A stretch of 15,067 nucleotides of DNA from assembly GCA_030705745.1 (NCBI GenBank), contig JAUZPT010000030.1:1-15067 (forward strand), in the 5' to 3' direction. Below the pieces are notes generated by a model, which ran no database searches, had not been told where the DNA came from, and worked only from the letters and a program-made list of their open reading frames with translations. The first letter of the stretch is position 1, and every line of letters begins with the position of its first letter. The position numbers and the translations under genes are program-made. The DNA is from Bacillota bacterium. GTDB taxonomy: Bacteria; Bacillota; Bacilli; Bacillales; Cytobacillaceae. Below, in pieces: positions 7,567-14,990 of the stretch.

Positions 7567-8538
7567 ATGAGAGATTTTATCGAATTAATGAAAAGAGGAA
7601 ATAAATCAGCTTTTTTGGCGGCCATCGTCAACGCAGCCGTTGCCATCATTAAAGGATCTGCCTTCTTCGTAACTGGAAATGTCGCCATGTTTGCGGAGAC
7701 GATGCATAGCCTTGGCGATACCGCCAATCAATTGTTCGTGTTTATCGGATCTGCCTTAAGTAAAAAAATGCCTACAGACCGTTTTCCAAACGGTTTCGGA
7801 AGACTCGTCAACCTCGTTTTGCTTGGCGCTGTATTGATCGTCGGAATCATGTCGTTTGAAACCATAAAAGAAGGCTATCATCATATTATCCATCCAACTT
7901 CATCTCACGGATATCTTTTAAACATCGCTGTACTGGCATGCGCTACGATGCTCGAATCGTTCGTTCTGTTCAGAGCGATGAAGGAAATTCTTCATGAGTG
8001 CAAACTTGAAGCAAAGGGCTTTGATATTTTTCTAAAAAGCTTTGCCCATTTGGGATATGCAAAACCCGCAACGAAACTCGTATTCATGGAAGATATGGTC
8101 GCCACCGGTGGAGGTTTGCTTGCCATTCTCGCTGTTACGATCGCCCACTTCACTCCGTTTCACCAGGCAGAAGGAATCGCATCGGTCCTAATCGGTGTTT
8201 TAATGTTTTTCGTCGTCGGAAAAGTGTTCTTAGACAATGCAGCAGGGGTCCTTGGCGTTTCGGACGAACAAATGGAAGAAAAAATCGGAAACTTAATTAT
8301 TGCCGATCCAGATGTGAAAGACATTCAGCAGATTTTTGTCATTAAAGAAGGAGAAGCCGTGCACGTCGAAGTGGAAATTGAGATTGATCCTTCCTTAACA
8401 GTTGCAGCTGCTGATGACATTAAAGATCGGCTTGAAAAGAAAATTTTTGAACAAAAAGGCGTTGCAGATGTCATCATTGAATTTGACGAAGATGATGGAG
8501 TTTTAAATTGGCACAAAGAACGGGAAAATCAAATCTAA
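7567..8538 (+). CDS. Cation diffusion facilitator family transporter, ZnT9-like type
   Basis: This is an integral membrane protein of the CDF family (323 residues) with an N-terminal transmembrane domain of about six helices (residues 15-225) and a cytoplasmic ferredoxin-like C-terminal domain (about 235-310). Helix 2 carries AETMHSLGDTANQ (43-55), supplying His47 and Asp51 of the usual metal site. Helix 5, which in canonical members holds HxxxD, instead reads VFMEDMVATGG (172-182), with Glu175-Asp176 and no histidine. That pattern resembles the SLC30A9/ZnT9-like branch rather than CzcD, YiiP or MneP-type exporters. Substrate and direction are therefore uncertain. ATG at 7567 has AGAGGGG five bases upstream. 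It is divergent from cse60 and ends before a convergent terminator. Confidence 0.85.
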   Translation: MRDFIELMKRGNKSAFLAAIVNAAVAIIKGSAFFVTGNVAMFAETMHSLGDTANQLFVFIGSALSKKMPTDRFPNGFGRLVNLVLLGAVLIVGIMSFETIKEGYHHIIHPTSSHGYLLNIAVLACATMLESFVLFRAMKEILHECKLEAKGFDIFLKSFAHLGYAKPATKLVFMEDMVATGGGLLAILAVTIAHFTPFHQAEGIASVLIGVLMFFVVGKVFLDNAAGVLGVSDEQMEEKIGNLIIADPDVKDIQQIFVIKEGEAVHVEVEIEIDPSLTVAAADDIKDRLEKKIFEQKGVADVIIEFDEDDGVLNWHKERENQI

Positions 8539-8547
8539 AACGAATAA

Positions 8548-8577
8548 AAGGAGGCCGGGCTCTTGACCGGTCTCCTT
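8548..8577. terminator. Bidirectional terminator between CDF gene and ytwF
   Basis: AAGGAGGCCGG (8548-8558) pairs with CCGGTCTCCTT (8567-8577), 11 pairs with one G-U. T-rich sequence follows on the plus strand (CTTGGTTTTT), and TTTTATTCGTTTT follows on the minus strand. It lies between the stops of two convergent genes. Confidence 0.85.
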
Positions 8578-8590
8578 CTTGGTTTTTCCG

Positions 8591-8896
8591 TTACTTTGTT
8601 TCTCCTGCCCATTCAAGCATGCCGCCGGACATATTGCGGACTTTATATCCCTGATCCTAAAGATAATGGCATACATTCTCACTGCGTCTGCTAGAGCGGC
8701 AAATAAAAATGTATTCTTTGTTTTTGTCAAACTGATCAAGATTGGCAGGTATATCACCCATACGGATATGCTTTGCGCCTGGAATCATGCCTTGTGCCAC
8801 TTCATCATCCTCACGCACATCCACAAGCTCAAGAACCTCGCCAGCTTTCAGCTTTTCTTCCAATTCTGCTGTTGTAATCGTTGCGATTCTTTCCAT
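8591..8896 (-). pseudogene. ytwF: Rhodanese-like sulfurtransferase, interrupted by amber stop
   Basis: Single-domain rhodanese resembling B. subtilis YtwF, which is also adjacent to leuS. From ATG 8894-8896 the frame reads 79 residues, including LVDVRED (24-30), the loop GMIPGAKHIRMGDIP (36-50) and the active-site loop CRSSRRS with Cys66. It then meets TAG at 8657-8659. The same frame continues beyond it with DQGYKVRNMSGGMLEWAGE and stops at TAA 8591-8593, giving 101 residues, the normal length. The lost C-terminal helix and strand are part of the rhodanese fold, so the truncated protein is probably unstable. One change (CAG to TAG, glutamine being usual at this position) would explain it. 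Ser69 replaces the glycine common in CRSGRRS, a possible second sign of decay. Ribosome site AAAGG lies upstream. A sequencing error is the alternative. Confidence 0.85.
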
Positions 8897-8916
8897 TCAT
8901 TATCAACCTTTCTGAG

Positions 8917-8957
8917 AAAGCACCCGCCATTGCTTCATAGTGGATGCTTTTTATTAT
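8917..8957. terminator. Hairpin between leuS and ytwF
   Basis: The arms 8917-8927 and 8940-8950 form 11 positions with one C-A mismatch and one G-T pair. The T-rich tail TTTTTATTATTTT follows on the plus strand, so it is best as a terminator of antisense (plus) transcription. On the minus strand, where leuS and ytwF lie, only CTTTCTC follows, so leuS transcripts may read through into ytwF. Confidence 0.5.
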
Positions 8958-8987
8958 TTTCACTTTTTACGTAGCTGTTTCGCGTTT

Positions 8988-11405
8988 TTAATTGGCGACA
9001 ATATTGACAAGCTTGCCAGGAACCGCGATTACTTTCCGAATCGTCTTTCCTTCAATTTGCTGTTTTACTTGATCATTTTCGCGAGCAAATTGTTCCAAGT
9101 CCTCTTTTGTCGCATCGGTTGGAACCATAAGCTTTGTCTTCATCTTGCCATTCACCTGAATGACAATTTCGACCTCAGCATCCACCAATTTGGCTTCGTC
9201 GTAGGCAGGCCATGCCGCGTAGGAAATTGTTTCACTGTGGCCAAGCTTTTCCCAAAGCTCCTCTGCAACGTGCGGGCAAACCGGCGCGAGCAATTTTACA
9301 AAGCCCTTTATATACTCTATCGGAAGATCCGTCGCTTTATACGCTTCATTGATGAAAACCATCATTTGCGAAATGGCGGTATTAAAACGCAAGCCTTCAT
9401 AGTCTTCCGTAACTTTTTTGACGGTTTGATGGTAAACCTTTTCTAGGCCTGAAACATCTGCGCCCTCAGAGATTTTTGCACTTAATGTGCCGTCTTCTTC
9501 AACAAACAAGCGCCAAATCCGATCAAGGAAACGGCGTGAACCGTCAAGTCCATTCGTCGACCAGGCAATGGATGCATCCAATGGTCCCATGAACATTTCA
9601 TATAGACGAAGTGTATCCGCACCATGGCTTTCGACGATTTCATCAGGATTGACGACATTGCCTTTTGACTTGCTCATTTTTTCATTGTTTTCGCCTAATA
9701 TCATACCTTGGTTGAAAAGCTTTTGAAACGGCTCTTTCGTAGGAACCACGCCAAGATCGTATAAAAATTTATGCCAGAAGCGCGCATACAATAAATGAAG
9801 AACTGCATGTTCTGCTCCGCCAATATAAATATCAACAGGAAGCCATTTCTTTAATTTCTCCGGATCTGCAAGAACTTCATCGTTAGTTGGATCGATGTAA
9901 CGTAAATAGTACCAGCAGCTTCCTCCCCATTGTGGCATTGTATTCGTTTCGCGTCGCCCTTTTTTACCTGTAACCGGATCAGTCACATTGACCCATTCTT
10001 CAATCAGTGCCAATGGTGATTCCCCGGTACCGGAAGGCTTGATTTCTGTCGTCTTAGGCAAAATTAACGGAAGCTCATTTTCTGGTACAGCTGTAGATGT
10101 ACCGTCTTCCCAATGAATGACAGGAATCGGTTCACCCCAATAGCGTTGGCGGCTGAATAGCCAATCACGAAGGCGGTACGTCACTTTCTTGGTGCCGATC
10201 GCTTTCTCTTCAAGCCAAGTAATCATGGTGCGAATCGCTTCTTCTTTTTGTAAGCCATTTAAAAACGCAGAGTTTATATGCTCCCCGTCTCCAGTATAAG
10301 GTTCTTTCTCGATGTTTCCACCTGCAACGACTTCCACAATCGGAAGCTTAAATTCCTTTGCGAATTCATAATCGCGTTCGTCATGGGCAGGTACAGCCAT
10401 GATCGCTCCGGTTCCATAACTCACAAGAACATAATCCGCGATCCAGATCGGCATTTTTTCACCGTTCGCCGGATTGATCGCATACGCTCCTGTAAAAACA
10501 CCCGTCTTTTCTTTTGCAAGGTCTGTACGTTCCAAATCGCTTTTCATTTTTACTTTATCCAAATATGCTTCAACGGCTGCCTGCTGTTCATTTGTGGTAA
10601 TTTTACCAACCAAGGAGTGTTCAGGCGCAAGCACTGCATACGTTGCCCCAAACAGCGTATCAGGACGCGTAGTAAAAACAGTGAAGCTTTCGTTTTTCCC
10701 ATCGATGGCAAATGTTACTTCGGCGCCCTCAGAGCGGCCGATCCAGTTTCGCTGCATATCCTTCAAGCTTTCAGGCCAATCCAAATCTTCAAGGTCTTCA
10801 AGCAAGCGGTCTGCGTATTCGGTAATTCTGAGCACCCATTGCCTCATCGGCCGGCGCTCTACCGGATGCCCGCCTCGCTCACTTTTGCCGTCAATAATTT
10901 CTTCATTCGCTAAAACGGTTCCGAGTGCGGGGCACCAGTTTACTGCCACTTCATCAACATATGCCAAGCCTTTTTCGTAAAGCTTCAGGAAAATCCATTG
11001 TGTCCACTTATAATATTCCGGATCGGTCGTGCTGATTTCACGATCCCAGTCATACGAAAAGCCAAGCGATTTAATTTGACGGCGGAACGTATCGATATTT
11101 TTCTTCGTGAAATCCGCCGGATCGTTTCCTGTATCCAAGGCATACTGCTCAGCTGGCAATCCAAAAGCGTCCCAGCCCATTGGATGAAGCACATCAAATC
11201 CCTGCATTCTTTTTAAACGGGATAAAATATCTGTCGCCGTATAGCCTTCCGGATGGCCTACGTGCAGCCCTGCTCCTGATGGGTACGGAAACATATCAAG
11301 CGCATAAAATTTATCTTTCCCTTTTTCTTCAGTTGTTTTAAACGTCTTGTTTTCTTCCCAAAGTTTTTGCCATTTTTTTTCGATTTTTTGATGTGAAAAA
11401 CTCAT
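8988..11405 (-). CDS. leuS: Leucyl-tRNA synthetase
   Basis: Class Ia aminoacyl-tRNA synthetase charging tRNA-Leu with leucine. The 805-residue length matches Bacillus LeuRS. Visible: the HIGH motif as HVGH at 48-51 within [15 protein letters not shown], the class motif EKMSKSKGN with KMSKS at 576-580, and the CP1 editing domain with the threonine-rich TTRPDT (245-250) and [15 protein letters not shown] (331-345), whose Asp345 normally contacts the misactivated amino acid. The C-terminus holds the usual small tRNA-contacting domain. I start at ATG 11403-11405 (Met-Ser-Phe-Ser-His, as in B. subtilis) rather than eight codons earlier, because GGGAGG lies nine bases upstream and overlaps the longer start. 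Expression is controlled by the T-box leader immediately upstream; ytwF follows on the same strand. Confidence 0.97.
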   Translation of the reverse strand: MSFSHQKIEKKWQKLWEENKTFKTTEEKGKDKFYALDMFPYPSGAGLHVGHPEGYTATDILSRLKRMQGFDVLHPMGWDAFGLPAEQYALDTGNDPADFTKKNIDTFRRQIKSLGFSYDWDREISTTDPEYYKWTQWIFLKLYEKGLAYVDEVAVNWCPALGTVLANEEIIDGKSERGGHPVERRPMRQWVLRITEYADRLLEDLEDLDWPESLKDMQRNWIGRSEGAEVTFAIDGKNESFTVFTTRPDTLFGATYAVLAPEHSLVGKITTNEQQAAVEAYLDKVKMKSDLERTDLAKEKTGVFTGAYAINPANGEKMPIWIADYVLVSYGTGAIMAVPAHDERDYEFAKEFKLPIVEVVAGGNIEKEPYTGDGEHINSAFLNGLQKEEAIRTMITWLEEKAIGTKKVTYRLRDWLFSRQRYWGEPIPVIHWEDGTSTAVPENELPLILPKTTEIKPSGTGESPLALIEEWVNVTDPVTGKKGRRETNTMPQWGGSCWYYLRYIDPTNDEVLADPEKLKKWLPVDIYIGGAEHAVLHLLYARFWHKFLYDLGVVPTKEPFQKLFNQGMILGENNEKMSKSKGNVVNPDEIVESHGADTLRLYEMFMGPLDASIAWSTNGLDGSRRFLDRIWRLFVEEDGTLSAKISEGADVSGLEKVYHQTVKKVTEDYEGLRFNTAISQMMVFINEAYKATDLPIEYIKGFVKLLAPVCPHVAEELWEKLGHSETISYAAWPAYDEAKLVDAEVEIVIQVNGKMKTKLMVPTDATKEDLEQFARENDQVKQQIEGKTIRKVIAVPGKLVNIVAN

Positions 11406-11434
11406 CGTTCCATTCCTCCCATACTTCAACTAAA

Positions 11435-11691
11435 ACACAAAAATCCCCTCATCCCAAAATAGGGACGAGAGGATTGAGATCTTCCCGCGGTACCACCCAC
11501 ATTAGTGTTATAAACACTCGCTTCATTCATCCTTAACGCGGAAAACGGCAAACATTACTTGTTTTTCGTGTTTGCAACTCAAAGGCGAGTTCATGATGTA
11601 CCCTGTTGGCTTTCACCAGCCGCCAACTCTCTAAAATGGGCCCCGATCATTACTACTCCTTATCACGGTTCGTAACCTATTCATTTTGCTT
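11435..11691 (-). promoter_or_regulatory. Leucine T-box riboswitch leader of leuS
   Basis: Read on the minus strand, the leader carries the diagnostic T-box sequence GGGTGGTACCGCGG (11485-11498). Its TGGT can pair with an ACCA acceptor end, as expected for tRNA-Leu with discriminator A. Upstream is a Stem I region including GGAGTAGTAATG, and GAACTCGCC places the codon CTC (11587-11589) followed by a purine in the specifier position, meaning leucine. It ends with the terminator hairpin at 11444-11473. Uncharged tRNA-Leu should stabilise the antiterminator and switch leuS on. This element fills most of the gap between leuS and yttB. Confidence 0.93.
11444..11473 (-). terminator. Regulated terminator of the leuS T-box
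   Basis: On the minus strand TCCTCTCGTCCC (11462-11473) pairs with GGGATGAGGGGA (11444-11455), 12 pairs with two G-U, followed by TTTTTGTG. The left arm follows shortly after the T-box sequence and would be taken up by the alternative antiterminator. Confidence 0.9.
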
Positions 11692-11697
11692 AGTGCT

Positions 11698-11726
11698 ATT
11701 TTATATAAATTTCCAAGAAGATGCAA
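11698..11726 (-). promoter_or_regulatory. Likely leuS promoter
   Basis: On the minus strand TTGCAT (11721-11726) lies 17 bases upstream of TAAAAT (11698-11703), a 5-of-6 -10 box. Predicted initiation near 11690 gives a T-box leader of normal length. The -35 match is only moderate. Confidence 0.6.
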
Positions 11727-11805
11727 GGGGCAATGAAAAATAGGCTAGTAAAGCTGAAAAGGCGATTTTTCTAATCACATTTCTACAACAGCTTCGGTTG
11801 AACAA

Positions 11806-12999
11806 CTAACAAGAAATGCTATCCACAGCTGCTTCCTTCTTCAACTTTATTTTCCGATCATAAATAACGGTCGTAAAAATAGCAACGAAAAACAGAGCGA
11901 ACAACACATTGTACAGCATTCGCATTCCGTATAAATCCACGAGCATTCCTCCAAGAAGAGGACCAATCATTCTTCCTCCAGTTGCCGTGCTGTTGACAAT
12001 GCCCTGGTAAAAACCTTCCCGCCCTTTTGGCGCAAGATCGCTCGCAACCGTCGGAACAGCAGGCCAAATCAGCATTTCTCCAAAGGTAAGAATGACCATT
12101 CCAGCAACAAAGGCTGAAAAATTGACCGCTTTTGCAGCTACAATGAATGAAACGATAAAGATGATCATTCCAATAATCATCTGTGCCTTCAAGGTTCCTG
12201 TGAATTTTTTCAAAAATAGATTTAATAATGGCTGGCCGATTACAATTAGCGCGCCATTAATGGCCCATAGTAAACTGTATTGCTTTAATGGTATGTGGAT
12301 CTGTTGCGTATAAGAGGCAATTGTAGTTTGCCATTGTACATATGCTACCCAGCATAATAAATAACCGGCACAAAGTATAAGCAGCGCGTATAGCCGTTTT
12401 CGGTTTTTGACGGTTGAAGATTCGTTTATGTTCGAAGGTTTAATCGCTGTATGTTCGGCAATATCTTTGTAACCGAAGATTGCGATCAGTAAAAAGATGA
12501 CGTACATGACCGTGTTCGCGAGAAAAATGAGCTGAAATGAGTAGTCCGCCACAATTCCACCAAGGGCAGCACCCACGGCAACACCAAGGTTTTGCGCGAC
12601 ATAAATTGCGTTAAAGGCTTTTCGGCCACCTTCCTTCCAGACTGAACCGGCAAATGCATACATGGATGGAAAAACGATTCCCGATCCAAAGCCTATCACC
12701 GTTAAAAAGACGACATATTCGGGCCACCCATGCCATATTGTGAGGCACACTAATGCAAACAAGGTAATTCCAATTCCAAGAAGAATTGATTTGTACCCTC
12801 CGATTTTATCAAAAAGATTACCGCCGAAGAGATTTCCGGCAACGCTTGCTGCTGAGTTCAGCATAAGGACCACTCCGGCAGCCATTAATGATTTCCCCAA
12901 GTGGTTATGGATATATATAGTGTTCAACGGCCATAAAAAAGAGGAGCCGGTTACGTTCACAGCCATACCGATGATTAAAAGCCATAGAGCACGTGGCAT
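11806..12999 (-). CDS. yttB: Major facilitator superfamily transporter, YttB-like
   Basis: A 397-residue inner-membrane protein with 12 hydrophobic segments in two six-helix halves, typical of MFS multidrug-type exporters. The N-terminal part MPRALWLLIIGMAVNVTGSS and the helix 2-3 loop GGNLFDKIGGYKSILLGIG (loop motif A variant, about 59-77) resemble B. subtilis YttB, which also lies next to leuS. No substrate is known to me. ATG at 12997-12999 is preceded by AAAGGAGC. It is on the same strand as leuS, 115 bases upstream of its T-box start, and I saw no clear terminator between them, so readthrough into the T-box leader is possible. Confidence 0.88.
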   Translation of the reverse strand: MPRALWLLIIGMAVNVTGSSFLWPLNTIYIHNHLGKSLMAAGVVLMLNSAASVAGNLFGGNLFDKIGGYKSILLGIGITLFALVCLTIWHGWPEYVVFLTVIGFGSGIVFPSMYAFAGSVWKEGGRKAFNAIYVAQNLGVAVGAALGGIVADYSFQLIFLANTVMYVIFLLIAIFGYKDIAEHTAIKPSNINESSTVKNRKRLYALLILCAGYLLCWVAYVQWQTTIASYTQQIHIPLKQYSLLWAINGALIVIGQPLLNLFLKKFTGTLKAQMIIGMIIFIVSFIVAAKAVNFSAFVAGMVILTFGEMLIWPAVPTVASDLAPKGREGFYQGIVNSTATGGRMIGPLLGGMLVDLYGMRMLYNVLFALFFVAIFTTVIYDRKIKLKKEAAVDSISC

Positions 13000-13139
13000 A
13001 TTCTTCGCTCCTTTTGCCTCTTTCCTGCAAGGTTATGGGCAGGATGGGCAGATTTCAACGTGTTATTAATTGTGTGAGCATGGTAGAGACTGCATTCTGC
13101 ATACAGTGTTTTCAGATAACATTTTCAGATACCCACGTA

Positions 13140-13168
13140 ATTCTAGACCTTTTTATTGTCCTGTGCAA
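13140..13168 (-). promoter_or_regulatory. Likely yttB promoter
   Basis: On the minus strand TTGCAC (13163-13168) and TAGAAT (13140-13145, 5 of 6) are spaced by 17 bases. Initiation near 13133 would leave a leader of about 134 bases. That leader holds an imperfect inverted repeat around 13088-13106 (ACTGCAT with ATACAGT), a possible operator. Confidence 0.5.
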
Positions 13169-13205
13169 TCCTTTTTTCCAACCTTTATTTTTTTAACATC
13201 ACAGT

Positions 13206-13235
13206 AAAAAACCCGATCATGGAATCGGGTTTTTT
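13206..13235. terminator. Bidirectional terminator downstream of the ytzC unit
   Basis: ACCCGAT (13211-13217) pairs with ATCGGGT (13224-13230) around CATGGA, with A5 on the left and T5 on the right extending the stem. It lies about 27 bases after the 59-residue gene on the minus strand and separates it from the yttB promoter. Confidence 0.88.
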
Positions 13236-13261
13236 TGCAATGATTACGAACTATCATCGAT

Positions 13262-13441
13262 TTATGAAGACTGCTCCGGTTCTTGATGGAATTTTGACTT
13301 TACCGGCTGGCCACCGGTTTTTTCGTATGCTTTCTTGGAGCGCGGGACTACATCTATTTCCCTCGCAAATTCGGCATCGGCATTATTGATGCCATCACGC
13401 GTTTTTTGTTCCGGGTTGTTCTGTTTCGAACGTTTTTTCAT
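13262..13441 (-). CDS. Small charged protein of 59 residues, function unknown
   Basis: ATG at 13439-13441 is preceded by AAGGAGG with an ideal spacer. The frame encodes 59 residues and ends at TAA 13262-13264, just before a strong terminator. The product is hydrophilic and basic, starting MKKRSKQNNPEQKTRDG, with no membrane segment or signal peptide. Residues 23-30 read AEFAREID, faintly like the TEFASETD repeat unit of gamma-type small acid-soluble spore proteins; with glutamine and lysine richness this hints at a spore or stress protein, but the resemblance is too short to prove it. It lies 21 bases after ytzC on the same strand and is probably cotranscribed. I do not recognise the family. 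Confidence 0.75.
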   Translation of the reverse strand: MKKRSKQNNPEQKTRDGINNADAEFAREIDVVPRSKKAYEKTGGQPVKSKFHQEPEQSS

Positions 13442-13462
13442 CGATTGGCCCTCCTTGGAATG

Positions 13463-13726
13463 TTAATGTCCTTCAAGAATCATATTATTTTGAACTTGTT
13501 GAAGTTGGAGCCTCATGCGATGAAGCTGTTCACGCTGCTGGGCATTTGCACTGTGCGCCAGATCGCATAGCTCATTATACGTACTCTCCAATCCCTGCAA
13601 GGCGCTTGTATAATTTTCATTATTGTATTGCTCCTGGAGGCTGCTTTGCTTGAATTGTTCCTGGGCATATCGAATCGTATCCTCGCATTTTTGGAGGAAC
13701 TCTTCCATAGACTGACGAGTAGCCAT
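13463..13726 (-). CDS. ytzC: DUF2524 family protein, YtzC-like
   Basis: An 87-residue soluble, mostly helical protein resembling B. subtilis YtzC (DUF2524), function unknown. It begins MATRQSMEEFLQKCEDTIRY and ends with the well-conserved QQREQLHRMRLQLQQVQNNM; heptad-like spacing of Leu, Met and Gln suggests a coiled coil or helical hairpin. ATG at 13724-13726 has AAGGGGG seven bases upstream. It is the first gene of a two-gene unit with the 59-residue protein and is divergent from ytqA. An intrinsic-terminator-like hairpin lies 25 bases upstream of its start codon on the same strand, so its transcription is not straightforward. Confidence 0.85.
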   Translation of the reverse strand: MATRQSMEEFLQKCEDTIRYAQEQFKQSSLQEQYNNENYTSALQGLESTYNELCDLAHSANAQQREQLHRMRLQLQQVQNNMILEGH

Positions 13727-13750
13727 CTAAAAACCCCCTTCATTTTTATC

Positions 13751-13797
13751 AAAAAACATAATAAGTATGAAGCACTTCGCTTCATACTTATTATGTT
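13751..13797 (-). terminator. Perfect 19-bp hairpin with U-tract upstream of ytzC
   Basis: The arms 13755-13773 and 13779-13797 are perfectly complementary over 19 bases around the loop ACTTC. Followed on the minus strand by a run of six T (ending at 13751), this has the form of an intrinsic terminator directed toward ytzC. No minus-strand gene is visible to its right; on the plus strand it lacks a T-tract. It may be an attenuator of ytzC, the end of a short RNA, or a palindromic repeat. Confidence 0.7.
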
Positions 13798-13912
13798 CAC
13801 AAGTTTATTTCCTATCACACAATTTCATTTTACTAACCGATGCCACGCAAAGAATAGCAACTAGGTTCGAAACCCTTGAAAATACTGCCAATCAGTATAA
13901 AAGCAATTTCAG

Positions 13913-13942
13913 TTGGATTACTTTGCTTCTTCGTGTTAAAAT
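13913..13942 (+). promoter_or_regulatory. Candidate ytqA promoter
   Basis: TTGGAT (13913-13918) and TAAAAT (13937-13942) are spaced by 18 bases; initiation near 13949 would give a leader of about 75 bases. That leader contains two small hairpins, ATCCG/CGGAT at 13950-13965 and an A/T-rich 8-bp stem at 13984-14001 just before the ribosome site AAAGGAGG. Match quality is moderate. Confidence 0.4.
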
Positions 13943-14024
13943 TCACTTTATCCGCCTGAACGGATTACAAGTTTTTTATGCGTCTATTTTTCAAAAAATA
14001 GTTTTCGCAAAAGGAGGTATCTGA

Positions 14025-14990
14025 ATGCTTCAGACGAACCCTTTTCCATATGCAGCTGACGATAAACGATATCATACATGGAATTACCATTTGCGGCAGG
14101 AATTCGGACATAAAGTGTTTAAAGTGGCACTTGATGGTGGATTCGATTGCCCAAACAGGGATGGCACTGTCGCCCATGGCGGGTGTACATTCTGCAGTGC
14201 TGCCGGCTCTGGCGATTTCGCCGGGGACAGAGCCGATGACCTTGAGGTACAGTTTCGTGAAATTAAAGAAAAAATGCATACGAAATGGAAAGACGGCAAA
14301 TACATGGCCTATTTTCAGGCTTATACGAATACGCATGCTCCCGTCGACGTGCTTCGAGAAAAATTCGAAGCAGTGTTAAAGCAAGAAGGAGTGGTAGGCT
14401 TATCGATTGCCACACGCCCTGATTGCCTTCCGGACGATGTGGTAGAATATTTGGCTGAACTTAACCAACGCACATATTTATGGGTGGAGCTCGGCTTACA
14501 AACCGTCCACGAAAGAACCGCACTATTAATAAATCGGGCGCACGATTTCCAGTGCTATACAGAGGGAGTTGAAAAGCTCCGCAAACACGGAATCCGGATT
14601 TGCTCTCATATCATTAATGGATTACCACTTGAATCCAATGAAATGATGATGAAAACTGCTACCGAAGTAGCCAAACTGGACGTCCAGGGAATCAAAATCC
14701 ATTTGCTTCATTTACTCAAAGGAACTCCGATGGTTAAACAATACGAAAAAGGCATGCTCGAATTTCTTTCATTTGAAAACTATGTGAGTCTGGTTTGCGA
14801 CCAGTTGGAGATTTTGCCTCCGGAAATGATCGTCCACCGGATTACAGGTGATGGACCGATTGATTTAATGGTCGGGCCGATGTGGAGCGTCAACAAATGG
14901 GAAGTCCTGAATGCAATCGATGCAGAATTAAAGCGGAGAGACAGCTGGCAGGGGAAATTTTATCTCAACGAAAAAGAACAAAAGGCATAA
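14025..14990 (+). CDS. ytqA: Radical SAM protein YtqA (tRNA wobble-uridine pathway)
   Basis: A 321-residue radical-SAM protein of the YtqA/YhcC family (TIGR01212 type). The iron-sulfur cluster motif is Cys42-x11-Cys54-x2-Cys57 in FDCPNRDGTVAHGGCTFC, the widened spacing characteristic of this family, followed by YFQAYTNTHAP (96-106), the region SIATRPDCLPDDV and LGLQTVHERT. Recent work, as I recall it, places B. subtilis YtqA (MnmL) with the methyltransferase YtqB (MnmM) in conversion of cmnm5s2U to mnm5s2U in tRNA. The partner ytqB is usually directly downstream but is not reached in this window. ATG at 14025 has a strong AAAGGAGG six bases before it. The stop codon abuts a repeat element. 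Family assignment is firm; the pathway role is by analogy. Confidence 0.93.
   Translation: MLQTNPFPYAADDKRYHTWNYHLRQEFGHKVFKVALDGGFDCPNRDGTVAHGGCTFCSAAGSGDFAGDRADDLEVQFREIKEKMHTKWKDGKYMAYFQAYTNTHAPVDVLREKFEAVLKQEGVVGLSIATRPDCLPDDVVEYLAELNQRTYLWVELGLQTVHERTALLINRAHDFQCYTEGVEKLRKHGIRICSHIINGLPLESNEMMMKTATEVAKLDVQGIKIHLLHLLKGTPMVKQYEKGMLEFLSFENYVSLVCDQLEILPPEMIVHRITGDGPIDLMVGPMWSVNKWEVLNAIDAELKRRDSWQGKFYLNEKEQKA

Noticed and set aside
10278..10980. Long plus-strand open frames inside leuS (211 and 168 codons)
   Set aside because: Antisense shadows of a strongly conserved gene, with no ribosome sites and no recognisable domains.
11406..11429. Longer leuS start eight codons upstream
   Set aside because: The extension overlaps the GGGAGG ribosome site and is absent from LeuRS as I recall it; MSFSH is the better start.
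13000..13205. Possible gene between yttB and the 13206 terminator
   Set aside because: No frame with a ribosome site or coherent product; the region is better explained as the yttB promoter and leader.
13861..13880. tRNA-like T-arm sequence GGTTCGAAACCC
   Set aside because: The flanking bases do not form a 5-bp T-stem, and no acceptor, anticodon or D arm could be found on either strand, so it is not a tRNA or an obvious attachment site.
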